Assembly (NCBI GenBank): GCA_902629695.1
Contig: CACORY010000006.1
Location: 1-61,578, forward strand
Length of the DNA stretch: 61,578 bases
Reading direction: 5' to 3'
Origin: an uncultured Pelagibacteraceae bacterium
Lineage (GTDB): Bacteria; Pseudomonadota; Alphaproteobacteria; Pelagibacterales; Pelagibacteraceae
Shown here: in pieces, positions 20,181 through 30,542 of the stretch
How positions within the stretch are numbered: position 1 is the stretch's first letter
How the letters are laid out: every line of letters begins with the position of its first letter
The notes under the pieces: generated by a model
What the model was told of the DNA's origin: nothing
What the model saw: only the letters and a program-made list of their open reading frames with translations
Database searches by the model: none
Translations under genes and position numbers: made by a program

Positions 20181-21839
20181 ATGAAAAAAGAATTATTATT
20201 TTGTCCATTAGGGGGTTCAGGGGAAATTGGAATGAATATGAATCTTTTTGGTTATGGTGATAATGGGAACCATAAATGGATAATGGTAGATATTGGTGTT
20301 ACATTTGCTGACGATACTATTCCGGGAATTGATCTTATTTATCCAGATCCAGGATTTATCATTGAGAGAAAAGATAATTTATTAGGAATAATTTTAACTC
20401 ATGCTCACGAAGACCATATTGGAGCAATTGCTCACTTGTGGCCAAGATTAAAATGTAAGATTTTTGCAACCCCATTTACTGCAGTATTAATAAAAGAGAA
20501 ATTTAAAGAAAAACATATAGATATTACTAAAGACTTACAAATAGTTGAGTTAAATGGAAAAGTTTCTTTGGAAGATTTTGAAATTGAATATATCACCTTA
20601 ACTCACTCCATCTTGGAGCCTAATGGATTAAGAATAAAGACTCCAGCTGGTGTAGTCTTACATACAGGTGATTGGAAAGTTGACCCAAATCCATTAATTG
20701 GAGATGAGATAAATTCAAAAAGACTTAAAGAAATAGGTGATGAGGGTGTACTAGCAATGATTTGCGACTCTACAAACGTTTTTAGTGCAGGTAGATCTGG
20801 TTCAGAGCTCGATGTGAGAAAAAATTTATTGAATATTATGAGTAGATTAAAAAAAAGAGTTATAGTTACCTCTTTTGCGTCAAATGTTGCAAGGATGGAA
20901 ACAGCATTTTATTGTGCTGAGAAAACAGGTAGACAAATTTCATTAGTTGGAAGATCAATGCATAGAATTTATAAAGCAGCAAGACAATGCGGGTATTTAA
21001 AAAATACAATTGATCCAATAGATCCAAGAGAGGCAAAAAATTTTGCTAGAGAAAAAATAGTTTATTTGTGCACAGGTAGTCAAGGAGAGCCAATGGGTGC
21101 TATGATGAGGATTTCAAATTATACCCATCCAGATGTTTTTATTGAAAAAGGTGATGCAGTTATCTTTTCATCTAAAATAATTCCAGGTAATGAAAAAAAA
21201 CTTTATAAATTACACAATCAATTAGTAAAAGATGGAATTGAAGTGATTTCTGAGGAAACTGAATTTATTCATGTCTCAGGTCACCCTAACCGTGAAGATT
21301 TAAAAGATATGTATCAATGGGTTAAGCCAAAATGTGTAATTCCGGTTCATGGTGAACATAGACACATGATAGAGCACATTAATTTTGCTAAAGAGATGCA
21401 AGTGCCTCACCCTGTTCAAGTTGAAAACGGTGACATAGTAAAGCTATATCCTGGTGAAATTCCCGAAGTTTATGATAAAGCACCTAGCGGCAGATTGTAC
21501 TTAGATGGAAATGTAAGTGTCGAAGAGGACTCACAATCTATAAAGGACAGAAAAAATTTAAGTAGTAATGGTTATTTAGAAATAACTATTTTAATTACAC
21601 CAAAAGGAAATATTCATAATAGTCCGGTAGTTTCATTTAGAGGTATACCAATTTTACATCGAGATGAATTTATATATGGCTTAGAAGAAGAAATAGAGAA
21701 AACAACTAGAACATTTAAACTTGGAAATAAGCAACAAGAGCACAATCTTATTGATGCTTTAAAAATTGCATGCAGAAAGTTTACAAAAGAGATAACAGGA
21801 AAAAAACCACTTGCTAATATCAATTTAATAAAGATTTAA
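20181..21839 (+). CDS. rnj: ribonuclease J (metallo-beta-lactamase family)
   Basis: RNase J is a metal-dependent 5'-3' exoribonuclease and endoribonuclease in RNA decay and maturation. The 552-residue protein has the zinc-binding motif HAHEDHIG with His74, His76, Asp78 and His79. It then has the beta-CASP domain (for example SGRSGSELD near 205), and the HVSGHPNRED and PVHGEHRHM segments in the region 365-395. The C-terminal domain starts near 450. Alphaproteobacteria commonly have it in this place between coaX and proS. Confidence 0.95.
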   Translation: MKKELLFCPLGGSGEIGMNMNLFGYGDNGNHKWIMVDIGVTFADDTIPGIDLIYPDPGFIIERKDNLLGIILTHAHEDHIGAIAHLWPRLKCKIFATPFTAVLIKEKFKEKHIDITKDLQIVELNGKVSLEDFEIEYITLTHSILEPNGLRIKTPAGVVLHTGDWKVDPNPLIGDEINSKRLKEIGDEGVLAMICDSTNVFSAGRSGSELDVRKNLLNIMSRLKKRVIVTSFASNVARMETAFYCAEKTGRQISLVGRSMHRIYKAARQCGYLKNTIDPIDPREAKNFAREKIVYLCTGSQGEPMGAMMRISNYTHPDVFIEKGDAVIFSSKIIPGNEKKLYKLHNQLVKDGIEVISEETEFIHVSGHPNREDLKDMYQWVKPKCVIPVHGEHRHMIEHINFAKEMQVPHPVQVENGDIVKLYPGEIPEVYDKAPSGRLYLDGNVSVEEDSQSIKDRKNLSSNGYLEITILITPKGNIHNSPVVSFRGIPILHRDEFIYGLEEEIEKTTRTFKLGNKQQEHNLIDALKIACRKFTKEITGKKPLANINLIKI

Positions 21840-22084
21840 TGAGCCCAACTGGACTAGCAATAATCTATATTATCATTTGGTGGATTGTTTTCTTTGCTAT
21901 TTTACCAATTGATGTTGAAAGAAATAAGATCGTAAAAATTGATGGCGAAGACCCTGGATCACCAGAAAATCCAAAAATGCTGAAAAAATTCATTTATTGC
22001 ACTGGAATTACAACAGTTTTATTTATAATCATATATCTATTGATGAAATTTGAATATTTGAATTTAAGAAATATAATCACATAA
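21839..22084 (+). CDS. DUF1467 family small membrane protein
   Basis: The 81-residue protein has two hydrophobic segments at about residues 5-24 and 52-72. A polar loop between them contains EDPGSPENP. The [11 protein letters not shown] helix and the D-PG-P loop fit the DUF1467 family, which is found between rnj and proS in many Alphaproteobacteria. The function is unknown. It overlaps rnj by one base and proS begins 2 bases after it. Confidence 0.85.
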   Translation: MSPTGLAIIYIIIWWIVFFAILPIDVERNKIVKIDGEDPGSPENPKMLKKFIYCTGITTVLFIIIYLLMKFEYLNLRNIIT

Positions 22085-22085
22085 G

Positions 22086-23420
22086 ATGTATATTTCAAAA
22101 TCATTTATCCCTATACTTAAAAACAATCCTTCAGAAGCGAAAATAAAATCTCATCAATTAATGTTGAGAGTTGGAATGATCAAACAATCTTCAGCAGGTA
22201 TTTATTCTTGGTTACCATTAGGTTTTAAAGTAATGAAAAAAATTGAAAAAATTGTAAGAGAAGAACAAGATAAAATTGGAGCACAAGAAATTTTAATGCC
22301 CACTATTCAATCGAGTGAAATTTGGAAAGAAAGTGGACGTTATGAGGATTATGGCGAAGAAATGCTTAGAATAAAAGATCGTCAGAGCCGTGAAATGCTT
22401 TATGGTCCAACAAACGAAGAACTTGTAACAGATATTTTTAGATCATCAATTAAATCATACAAATCACTTCCGCAACTTTTGTACCACATACAATGGAAAT
22501 TTAGAGACGAAATAAGACCAAGGTTTGGGATCATGAGATGTAGGGAATTCTTTATGAAAGATGCCTATTCATTTGATATTACTGATGATGAGGCTTTATT
22601 TTCTTATAATAAATTTTTCTTATCATATCTCAAAACTTTCAAAAGGTTAAATTTGATAGCAATACCAATGGCTGCAGATACAGGTCCCATTGGTGGAAAC
22701 CTTTCTCATGAATTTATTATTCTTGCAGAAACGGGCGAAAGCAAAATTTTTACTGATAAAAGAATTTTTGATTTAGATAGTGAAGGAACTGAATTAGAAA
22801 AAAAATCTTTAGAAACTTTAAGAAAAAAATATGAACAATTTTATTCAGTAACAGATGAAAAATTCAACAAAAAAGAGTTTGAAAATAAAGTATCTGAAAA
22901 AAACAGACTAATAACTAAAGGTATAGAAGTTGGGCACATATTTTATTTTGGAGACAAATATTCTAAACCTATGGGAGCATCTGTAGACTTGCCGGGTGGA
23001 AAAAAAGATTTTGTAAAAATGGGTTCATATGGAATTGGTGTTTCAAGACTTGTAGGTGCAATTATAGAGGCAAAATATGACGAAAAAAATGAAATCATGA
23101 AATGGCCAATTTCTATTGCACCATACGACATAGCAATAATTCCAATGATTAACAAAAATGATAATTTAGCACTCGACAAAGCTAATAAAATTTATTCAGA
23201 ATTGGTAAAAAATAAGATTGAACCTTTGATGGATGATACAGAGGAAAATTTTTCATCAAAAATAAAAAAGATGAATCTAATTGGTGTACCATTTCAAATT
23301 ATAATAGGAAAACAAAATGATGGTGATTTATTAGAATTTATTGAAATTGGTAAAGAAACCAAAAAAATTAGGCTCCAAGAAATTATAAGTATTTTAAAAA
23401 AACAAAAAGAAAAAATTTGA
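22086..23420 (+). CDS. proS: prolyl-tRNA synthetase, short alphaproteobacterial type
   Basis: ProRS charges tRNA-Pro. The 444-residue protein has the class II core. Motif 1 lies around residues 60-80, motif 2 is [21 protein letters not shown] (about 140-160), and motif 3 [10 protein letters not shown] is near 315. A C-terminal anticodon-binding domain follows. It is about 125 residues shorter than E. coli ProRS because the YbaK-like editing insertion between motifs 2 and 3 is absent, as is normal in Alphaproteobacteria. Any editing of mischarged alanyl-tRNA-Pro would need a separate protein. The stop overlaps the lolC start by 4 bases. Confidence 0.96.
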   Translation: MYISKSFIPILKNNPSEAKIKSHQLMLRVGMIKQSSAGIYSWLPLGFKVMKKIEKIVREEQDKIGAQEILMPTIQSSEIWKESGRYEDYGEEMLRIKDRQSREMLYGPTNEELVTDIFRSSIKSYKSLPQLLYHIQWKFRDEIRPRFGIMRCREFFMKDAYSFDITDDEALFSYNKFFLSYLKTFKRLNLIAIPMAADTGPIGGNLSHEFIILAETGESKIFTDKRIFDLDSEGTELEKKSLETLRKKYEQFYSVTDEKFNKKEFENKVSEKNRLITKGIEVGHIFYFGDKYSKPMGASVDLPGGKKDFVKMGSYGIGVSRLVGAIIEAKYDEKNEIMKWPISIAPYDIAIIPMINKNDNLALDKANKIYSELVKNKIEPLMDDTEENFSSKIKKMNLIGVPFQIIIGKQNDGDLLEFIEIGKETKKIRLQEIISILKKQKEKI

Positions 23421-24649
23421 TCTCTACTTTAGAAAAAGAAATAACTTTTAGATTTTTAAAAGCCAGAAAAAAAGATGGTTTTTTAAATGTAATATCAATT
23501 TTTTCTTTTATTGGTATTGGGCTTGGAGTAGCTGTTTTAATTATTGTTATGTCTGTAATGAATGGGTTTAGAACTGAACTCATCAATAAAATAGTTGGCT
23601 TTAATGCACATATAACTATTAAACCTTATTCAGAAAAAATTGAAATAAATGATAATAAAAAACAAGTATTGGAAAAATTTTCTAGTGAGTTTATTTTAAG
23701 TAACTCAGGAGAAGCAATTATAATTAAAAATGATATATCTAAAGGTATCCTTTTAAGAGGATATAATAATAAGGATTTTTCGAAACTAAAAATAGTTAAA
23801 GATGAAAAATTTATTGGTGATAAAGATAATCTTGCAAAAAATCATATTTCGATTGGAAAAGAATTAAGTTTTATCTTAGATTTAAAAATTGGCGACAATA
23901 TAACTTTATTATCTTCATCTGGCGTAGAAACTATAATTGGAAATTTGCCAAGACAAAAAACTTTTAAAGTAACATCATTATATGAGAGTGGACTAATTGA
24001 TTTTGATAGTAATATTGCATTTATAAATTTAAATACTTTAGAAGAATTTTTTAATCTTAACAGCAATGAAAGGAACCTAGAAATTTATTTCAAAAATCCA
24101 CAGAATATAGAGAAACAAAAAAATTCTGTTCAAAAAATTTTTCCTACAGAATTTGTATATTCATGGTCAGATATGAACAAATCTTTATTCTCAGCTCTAA
24201 AAGTTGAAAGAAATGTAATGTTTATAATACTTTCTCTTATCATAATTGTTGCTGCTTTTAATATTATATCTGGTCTAACTATACTTGTTAAAAATAAAAC
24301 TAGGGATATCGCAATTTTGAAATCTATTGGTGTATTAAATAAGTCCATAATAAAGATTTTTTTTCTAGTTGGATTTTTTATAGGTACAACAGCAACTATT
24401 TTTGGGATTATTTTAGGAGTAGTATTTTCATTATATGTTGAAAATTTTCGCCAACTACTAAGTACAATCTTTAATATTTCTTTATTTCCAGAAGAAATAT
24501 ACTTTTTAAGTTCGATGCCTTCGGAAATAAATTTATACTCAATTTTGATCATCTCTTTTTGCTCAATTCTAGTGACTGTAGTAGTATCAATTTTTCCTGC
24601 CTTTAGAGCTGCTAAGATAGATCCAATAAAATCCTTAAAATATGAATAG
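23417..24649 (+). CDS. lolC: lipoprotein-releasing ABC transporter permease LolC/LolE family
   Basis: With LolD, this inner-membrane permease extracts lipoproteins for transfer to the outer membrane. The 410-residue protein has an N-terminal membrane segment at about 20-45, containing the conserved [19 protein letters not shown] region and [10 protein letters not shown] periplasmic domain covers about 50-265, and three C-terminal membrane segments follow. The start is TTG at 23417, sharing bases with the proS stop. No later ATG keeps the first membrane segment, so TTG is preferred. Only one permease gene is present, so it may work as a homodimer. Confidence 0.93.
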   Translation: MISTLEKEITFRFLKARKKDGFLNVISIFSFIGIGLGVAVLIIVMSVMNGFRTELINKIVGFNAHITIKPYSEKIEINDNKKQVLEKFSSEFILSNSGEAIIIKNDISKGILLRGYNNKDFSKLKIVKDEKFIGDKDNLAKNHISIGKELSFILDLKIGDNITLLSSSGVETIIGNLPRQKTFKVTSLYESGLIDFDSNIAFINLNTLEEFFNLNSNERNLEIYFKNPQNIEKQKNSVQKIFPTEFVYSWSDMNKSLFSALKVERNVMFIILSLIIIVAAFNIISGLTILVKNKTRDIAILKSIGVLNKSIIKIFFLVGFFIGTTATIFGIILGVVFSLYVENFRQLLSTIFNISLFPEEIYFLSSMPSEINLYSILIISFCSILVTVVVSIFPAFRAAKIDPIKSLKYE

Positions 24650-25319
24650 TGTAATTAAATTATCAAACATTTCAAAATCATTTTTTACTTCAAAAAAAAT
24701 TAATGTTTTAAAAAAAATTAATTATAATTTTAAAAAAGGAAAAATATATTCTCTTATGGGACCCTCAGGTTCTGGAAAATCAACATTATTAAATTTACTT
24801 TCGTTAATAGACAGACCTTCTTCAGGCTTTCTAAGCTTTGAAAATAAAAAGATTGATTTTAATGACTCAACTCAGAATGATTTATTAAGAGCAAATAAAA
24901 TAGGTATAATATATCAACAAGATAACTTACTTCCCGATTTTACTTCATTAGAAAATATATATTTGGCTGGTCTTGCAGCTGGTCAAAATAAAGCATCTTC
25001 GATTTTGAAAGCTAAAGATTTATTAAAAAAAGTTGGTTTAATAAATAGATTAAATCATTATCCATCAGAATTGTCTGGCGGAGAAAAACAAAGAGTATCT
25101 ATTGCAAGGGCGGTAATAAATGAACCTGAAATAATACTTGCAGATGAACCAACTGGAAGTTTAGATCATGAGACTGCAAAAGAAATATTTGATATTTTAA
25201 AAAAACAATTAAATAAAGACAGAATAGTAATATTTGCAACTCATAATAGATTTTTTGCGAATAAGGCAGATTGCTTATTAGAATTAGTTAATGGTAATAT
25301 AAAATCCATTAATGTCTGA
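24642..25319 (+). CDS. lolD: lipoprotein-releasing ABC transporter ATP-binding protein LolD
   Basis: LolD powers lipoprotein release by the LolC-type permease. The 225-residue protein has Walker A GPSGSGKST near residue 40, the signature LSGGEKQRVSIARA near 145, and Walker B IILADEPTGSLD near 165. An H-loop histidine follows in FATHN. It overlaps lolC by 8 bases and dnaE by 8 bases, so all three are likely on one transcript. Confidence 0.95.
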   Translation: MNSVIKLSNISKSFFTSKKINVLKKINYNFKKGKIYSLMGPSGSGKSTLLNLLSLIDRPSSGFLSFENKKIDFNDSTQNDLLRANKIGIIYQQDNLLPDFTSLENIYLAGLAAGQNKASSILKAKDLLKKVGLINRLNHYPSELSGGEKQRVSIARAVINEPEIILADEPTGSLDHETAKEIFDILKKQLNKDRIVIFATHNRFFANKADCLLELVNGNIKSINV

Positions 25320-28300
25320 GTCGAATAATAATAGTTTTCATCATTTAAAAATACATTCTCAATATTCAATATGTGAGGGAGCTATAAAAATTGATAACCT
25401 TAAAGAGTATTCAAAAGAAAATAAGCTTAAGAGTTTAGGTTTGTGTGATACCTCAAATTTATGTGGTGCACTTGAATTCGCTGAAAAAATTTCAAAAGCA
25501 GGGACCCAACCAATAATTGGTACACAAATAAATTTTAAATTTGAAGATACGATCGGTCTACTCCCTTTATTTGCTCTTAATCAAGAGGGCTATAAAAGAA
25601 TTATAGAATTATCTTCATTATCATTCTTAAAAAATAATGAACTCTTAGATCCTCATGTGAATTTTGAAGAATTATTAATAAAGGATAAGGGGGTAGCTTT
25701 ATTTTCCGGAACAGTTTTTGGTTTTTTTGGTAGTTTATTTGATAAAGGAAAATTTTCTGAAATAGATAATTTATATTCTAAATTGAAATCAAAATATCAT
25801 GATAGATTTTATTTAGAAATACAACGTCATGGAGATAAAAATGAAAAAGAATTTGAAAAATTTAATTTATCAAAATCATTTAAATTGGAAATTCCTATTA
25901 TTGCTACAAATGAAGTCTATTATATAAATCAAAATATGCATGAAGCTCATGATGCTCTTATCTGTATAAAAAATAAGACTTATATTAATGAAAAAAATAG
26001 ATTGAGATTAACAAATCAACATTATCTAAAGAGCGCTTCTGAAATGAGAGATTTATTTGAGGATATTCCAGAAGCACTTGAAAATAACATTAATTTTCCA
26101 TTGAGGTGTAGTTTTAAACCTTCATCTTCTAAGCCTATTTTACCAAATATAAGTACTGAAAAAGGTGGTGAAGCAGATGATATTTTAAGATCAGAGTCAA
26201 TTAAAGGTTTGAGTCAAAGATTTAAAGAAATATTCGATATTAAGAAAAATGAAATTTCATCAAGTCAAGAATACCTAAAATATAAAGATAGATTAGATCA
26301 TGAATTAGAAATTATAACTAAGATGAAATATTCAAGTTATTTCTTAATAGTTTCTGATTATATTAATTGGGCAAAAAAAAATGATATACCAGTTGGACCT
26401 GGCAGAGGATCTGGCGCTGGTTCTTTAGTTGCCTGGTGTTTGTCAATTACTGATGTTGATCCAATTAAATTTAATCTTATTTTTGAAAGATTTTTAAACC
26501 CGGATAGAATATCGATGCCAGATTTTGATATCGACTTTTGTGAAGAAAAAAGAGACTTAGTTTTTGAATATTTGACAAAAAAATACAAAGATAGCGTTGC
26601 ACACATTATAACTTTTGGAAAATTAAAAGCTAGAATGGTTATGAGAGATGTCGGAAGAGTGATGGGGCTTTCTTATGGTTTTGTAGATAGTATTTCAAAA
26701 ATGATTCCTTTTGATCCATCACGACCCCAAAATTTAACAGAATGCATTAATGGAGAACCAAGACTTCAAAAACTTATCAACGAAGACACTAGAGTAAAAA
26801 AATTGACTGAACTATCACTCAAATTAGAAGGTTTAAATAGAAACGTTGCTACTCATGCAGCTGGTGTTGTAATTGCTGATCAAAAACTTTCAGAAATTGT
26901 TCCATTATATAAAGATTTTACGGCAAATTTATTACTCCCATCAACTCAGTTTGATATGTACTCTGCTGAGAATGCTGGTTTAATTAAATTTGATTTCTTA
27001 GGATTAAAAACATTAACAGTAATTAATAATACACAAAAACTGATAAGAGAAAAAGTAAAGAATTTTGATATACAAAATATAGATTTTGATGATCAAAAAG
27101 TTTTTGAAATTTTGTCATCAGGGAAAACAGTCGGATTATTTCAAATTGAAAGTGCTGGAATGAGAGAAGCATTAATGCAAATGAAACCAAATCACATTGA
27201 GGATATTATTGCATTAGTTGCACTTTATCGTCCAGGACCTATGAGCAATATACCTACTTACAATGATTGCAAAAATGGCAACCAAGAACCTGATTATTTG
27301 CATCCATTATTAGAGGATATTCTTAAACCTACTTATGGAGTGATTATTTATCAAGAACAAGTAATGCAAATTGCTCAAAAATTAGCAGGTTTTACAGCTG
27401 GACAAGCTGACATCTTAAGACGTGCAATGGGAAAAAAGAAAAGAGCAGAATTAGAAAGACAAAAACAAAACTTTATTGCTGGTGCTGTAAAAAATGGAAT
27501 TAGTAAAGATGTGGCTGCTGGAATTTTCCTTAAAATAGAGCCTTTTGCAGAATATGGCTTTAATAAAAGTCATGCTGCAGCATATGCTATAATTTCATAT
27601 CAGACTGCTTTCTTAAAAACTTATTATCCTAAGGAGTTTATTGCTGCTTCAATGACTATGGATATTTCAAATCAAAATAAATTAAATGAGTTTTATGAAG
27701 AGTTAAAAAGGCTTAAGATTGAAATTGTAAGACCTGATATTAATGAATGTTTTGCTGATTTTAAAACAGATGGTAAAAAATTTTATTATGCATTGGGAGG
27801 CATAAAGGCTGTTGGTTATGAAGCTATATCTAATATAATTAATGAAAGAATTAAGAATGGTAAATTTGTTTCCATTGATGATTTTTTAAAAAGAGTAAAC
27901 CCCAAAGATATAAATAAACTTCAATTAGAAGGTTTAGTAAAAGCTGGAGCATTTGACAGTATGAATGAAAATAGAAAATCATTGTTTAATTCTATTCCAA
28001 ATTTTATCTCTAAATCAAAGAATTTTTTTGAAAATAAATCTGCGAATCAAATTGATTTATTTGGTGAAACCCAAGATGAAATAAACGATATGATTTTTAA
28101 AACAAATGATTGGGAATTTGAGGAGAGATTGTCAAAAGAATTTGAAGCTGTTGGTTTTTTTATTTCTGATCATCCTTTAAATCAATACAGAGAGGTATTT
28201 GAAGATTATAAAATTATAGATTATCAAAAATTTGTTAATAATGCTGAAATTAAAGACAGTAATATCGCAGTCACTTTATTGAAAATTCAGGAAAGAAAAA

Positions 28301-28725
28301 CTTCAAAAGGAAATTCTTATGCAGTATTAAAGTTATCTGATTTAACGAGTGTTTTTGAATTATTTATTTTTTCTGATTTATTAGAATTAAACCGTGAAAT
28401 TCTTAAAGAAGGAAACTCTTTTATTTTAACAATTATAAAATCGGTGAATGAAGACAATAGATTTACAAGAATAAATGTACAAAAAATAGCTTCTTTAAAA
28501 GATCTTATAAATCGTCCGATTAAGGAAGTCATATTTAACCTCAAGTCACTTAAAGAACTTGATGAAATATCAAAATTTTTAATTAACAAAGGTGAGACAA
28601 CTGTCAAAATTAATATAGATGAAAATGACAATGACTTAAGTTTCGAATTAAAAAATAAAAGAAATTTGGATAGAAAAACCCTTAATCTATTAAGAAATAA
28701 GGAAATTTCGACATTAATAAATTAA
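25312..28725 (+). CDS. dnaE: DNA polymerase III alpha subunit
   Basis: DnaE is the replicative polymerase. The 1137-residue protein begins with a PHP domain (HLKIHSQYSICEGA) and has the polymerase core with PGRGSGAGSLVAW near 364-376. The catalytic acidic run PDFDIDF has Asp404, Asp406 and Asp408. LYRPGPM lies near 642, and the YGFNKSHAAAYA fingers segment near 752-763. An OB-fold region is at the C-terminus. Length is close to E. coli (1160). Its 3' end is followed by the structured rpsB leader. Confidence 0.97.
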   Translation: MSESNNNSFHHLKIHSQYSICEGAIKIDNLKEYSKENKLKSLGLCDTSNLCGALEFAEKISKAGTQPIIGTQINFKFEDTIGLLPLFALNQEGYKRIIELSSLSFLKNNELLDPHVNFEELLIKDKGVALFSGTVFGFFGSLFDKGKFSEIDNLYSKLKSKYHDRFYLEIQRHGDKNEKEFEKFNLSKSFKLEIPIIATNEVYYINQNMHEAHDALICIKNKTYINEKNRLRLTNQHYLKSASEMRDLFEDIPEALENNINFPLRCSFKPSSSKPILPNISTEKGGEADDILRSESIKGLSQRFKEIFDIKKNEISSSQEYLKYKDRLDHELEIITKMKYSSYFLIVSDYINWAKKNDIPVGPGRGSGAGSLVAWCLSITDVDPIKFNLIFERFLNPDRISMPDFDIDFCEEKRDLVFEYLTKKYKDSVAHIITFGKLKARMVMRDVGRVMGLSYGFVDSISKMIPFDPSRPQNLTECINGEPRLQKLINEDTRVKKLTELSLKLEGLNRNVATHAAGVVIADQKLSEIVPLYKDFTANLLLPSTQFDMYSAENAGLIKFDFLGLKTLTVINNTQKLIREKVKNFDIQNIDFDDQKVFEILSSGKTVGLFQIESAGMREALMQMKPNHIEDIIALVALYRPGPMSNIPTYNDCKNGNQEPDYLHPLLEDILKPTYGVIIYQEQVMQIAQKLAGFTAGQADILRRAMGKKKRAELERQKQNFIAGAVKNGISKDVAAGIFLKIEPFAEYGFNKSHAAAYAIISYQTAFLKTYYPKEFIAASMTMDISNQNKLNEFYEELKRLKIEIVRPDINECFADFKTDGKKFYYALGGIKAVGYEAISNIINERIKNGKFVSIDDFLKRVNPKDINKLQLEGLVKAGAFDSMNENRKSLFNSIPNFISKSKNFFENKSANQIDLFGETQDEINDMIFKTNDWEFEERLSKEFEAVGFFISDHPLNQYREVFEDYKIIDYQKFVNNAEIKDSNIAVTLLKIQERKTSKGNSYAVLKLSDLTSVFELFIFSDLLELNREILKEGNSFILTIIKSVNEDNRFTRINVQKIASLKDLINRPIKEVIFNLKSLKELDEISKFLINKGETTVKINIDENDNDLSFELKNKRNLDRKTLNLLRNKEISTLIN

Positions 28726-28774
28726 TTAATACTTGTTAATTTAAGAAAATCTTTGTAAAAACCCATAAATTTAA

Positions 28775-28849
28775 CACGCACACAGTTATTGGTTTTATAC
28801 CTCCGGTCCTTAAATGGAAATTACTGTGGTGGCTTAACCGGGAAAAAAT
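28775..28849 (+). promoter_or_regulatory. rpsB leader: probable ribosomal protein S2-binding pseudoknot
   Basis: The 124-base gap before rpsB contains interlocking complementary segments. Stem 1 pairs CACAGT at 28781-28786 with ACTGTG at 28823-28828. Stem 2 pairs CCGGT at 28803-28807 with ACCGG at 28837-28841, and a T-G pair can extend it. Because 28803-28807 lies inside stem 1 and its partner lies outside, the two stems form a pseudoknot. A small hairpin, GGT/ACC, sits at 28791-28801. The 3' strand of stem 2 ends 9 bases before the ATG and covers the GGGA that could act as ribosome-binding site. A cis-regulatory RNA before rpsB has been described in Candidatus Pelagibacter ubique. I infer this is the same kind of element, acting by S2 feedback on rpsB-tsf translation. 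Confidence 0.75.
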
Positions 28850-29689
28850 ATGAAGATACCTAACGTTACAATACAGCAATTATTAGAAGCAGGAGTCCAT
28901 CTAGGTCATAAAACTTTAAGATGGAACCCAAAAATGAAAAAATACATTTTTGGCAAAAGAGACTCAATTCATATAATTGATCTTACTCAAACACTGGAAC
29001 TTATTAAAATAGCTCTTGAAAAAGTTTTTAATGTTATTGAAAACAATGGAAAAATTTTATTTGTATCTACAAAAAAACAGGCCTCTGAAGCAATTGCTGA
29101 AGTTGCAAAAGAAACGGATCAATATTTTGTAAATTATCGATGGTTAGGGGGTATGCTTACAAATTGGGGTACAATTTCAAATTCTATTAAGAAATTAAAA
29201 AAATTGGAAAATGATTTAGTTTCTGAGAATAGAGGTTTTACAAAAAAAGAACTTTTAAAAATGAGTGTAAAGAAAGATAAACTTCAAAGATCACTTGGAG
29301 GTATTGCCGAGATGAAAAAGATTCCAGATTTAGTATTTATAATTGATACTAATTACGAGTCATTAGCAATTCAAGAGTCAGTTAAATTAGGTATACCTAT
29401 TGTAGCTATATTAGACAGCAATTCAAATCCTGATGGAATTGATTATCCAATTCCTGGCAATGATGATGCTAGAAGGTCAATTGATCTATATTGTAATCTT
29501 ATAAAAGAGACTATTATTGATGCAAAAAAAATAGCACAAACTACAATTACAAAAGAGTCTAAAGAGTCTTCTGGATCTGATGAAACAGTTTCTAAAAAGA
29601 CAAAAATAAAAGCAAAAACAATTCAAGAAATTGATAGAGATAAATTAGATAAAAAATTTTCCATTAAAAAAGAAAAAAAAGTTAATTAA
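28850..29689 (+). CDS. rpsB: 30S ribosomal protein S2
   Basis: S2 is a late-assembling protein of the small ribosomal subunit. The 279-residue protein carries the family segments [19 protein letters not shown] near residues 11-29, the [10 protein letters not shown] segment near 96-105, and [20 protein letters not shown] near 182-201. The C-terminal 45 or so residues form a lysine-rich extension that is not part of the S2 fold. It follows the structured leader and is followed after one base by tsf. Confidence 0.98.
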   Translation: MKIPNVTIQQLLEAGVHLGHKTLRWNPKMKKYIFGKRDSIHIIDLTQTLELIKIALEKVFNVIENNGKILFVSTKKQASEAIAEVAKETDQYFVNYRWLGGMLTNWGTISNSIKKLKKLENDLVSENRGFTKKELLKMSVKKDKLQRSLGGIAEMKKIPDLVFIIDTNYESLAIQESVKLGIPIVAILDSNSNPDGIDYPIPGNDDARRSIDLYCNLIKETIIDAKKIAQTTITKESKESSGSDETVSKKTKIKAKTIQEIDRDKLDKKFSIKKEKKVN

Positions 29690-29690
29690 C

Positions 29691-30542
29691 ATGGCTGACA
29701 TTGATAAAGTTAAAAAACTTAGAGAAGTAACTGGTGCAGGCTTTAAAGATTGTAATTTAGCTATTAAAGAGTCTAATGGAGACTTAAATAAGGCTGTTGA
29801 AATTTTAAGAGTTAAAGGAATATCCAAAGCGTCAAAAAAAATGACAAGAGATGCTAAGGAAGGAGTTGTTGCGATCAGTGGTGATGAAAAAAAAATGTCT
29901 TTAATTGAGGTAAACTGTGAAACAGATTTTGTAGCAAAAAATGATGATTTTGTAAATTTTGTTAAAGAGTTGAGTGAAATTAATAATGAGAAAAATTCAA
30001 ATATTGATGAATTGAAAAAAAGTAAAATGAAAAATGATATTACAGTTGAGGATAATTTAGTAGCTTTGATAGCGAAGATTGGTGAAAAAATAACTATAGG
30101 TAAAACTAAAACTATATCAAGCTCTTCATCTACAAATTACCGATATCTACATACAGTAGTAAAAGATAATCTAGCTAAATTAGCAGTTATTGTTTCAATT
30201 GAAACAAAAGACAATTCTGAAATAGTAAAAACTTTTGGAAAACAATTGTCTATGCATATTGCTGCTTCAAATCCTTTAGCTCTTAAGTCTGATCAAATTG
30301 AAAAAACTATAATAGACAAAGAACAAGAACTAGTTACTGAAGAATTAAAAAATTCTGGTAAACCTGAAGATATTGCCAAAAAGATTAGTTTGGGTAAAAT
30401 GAACAAATTTAAGGAAGAAAATGCACTTTTAACACAGGCTTGGGTGATGGAACCAAAAAAAAAAGTTCAAGATATTTTAAAAGAATTAGCTATTGAAGAT
30501 TTAAAAATCAAGGAGTTTAGCAGAATAAAGATAGGGGAATAA
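29691..30542 (+). CDS. tsf: translation elongation factor Ts
   Basis: EF-Ts exchanges GDP for GTP on EF-Tu. The 283-residue protein starts with the UBA-like domain and the signature [17 protein letters not shown]. It continues with the dimerisation core ([12 protein letters not shown] near 76-87, [11 protein letters not shown] near 188-198). Length is normal. The stop is directly followed by the frr start. In many bacteria pyrH lies between tsf and frr, but it does not here. Confidence 0.97.
   Translation: MADIDKVKKLREVTGAGFKDCNLAIKESNGDLNKAVEILRVKGISKASKKMTRDAKEGVVAISGDEKKMSLIEVNCETDFVAKNDDFVNFVKELSEINNEKNSNIDELKKSKMKNDITVEDNLVALIAKIGEKITIGKTKTISSSSSTNYRYLHTVVKDNLAKLAVIVSIETKDNSEIVKTFGKQLSMHIAASNPLALKSDQIEKTIIDKEQELVTEELKNSGKPEDIAKKISLGKMNKFKEENALLTQAWVMEPKKKVQDILKELAIEDLKIKEFSRIKIGE

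Noticed and set aside
24130..24552. Open frame of 140 codons on the minus strand inside lolC
   Set aside because: It lies wholly within a well-supported gene, has no recognisable motif, and long antisense frames arise easily in AT-rich coding DNA.
28317..28631. Open frame of 104 codons on the minus strand inside dnaE
   Set aside because: It is antisense to the conserved C-terminal part of dnaE and its product looks like a frame shadow.
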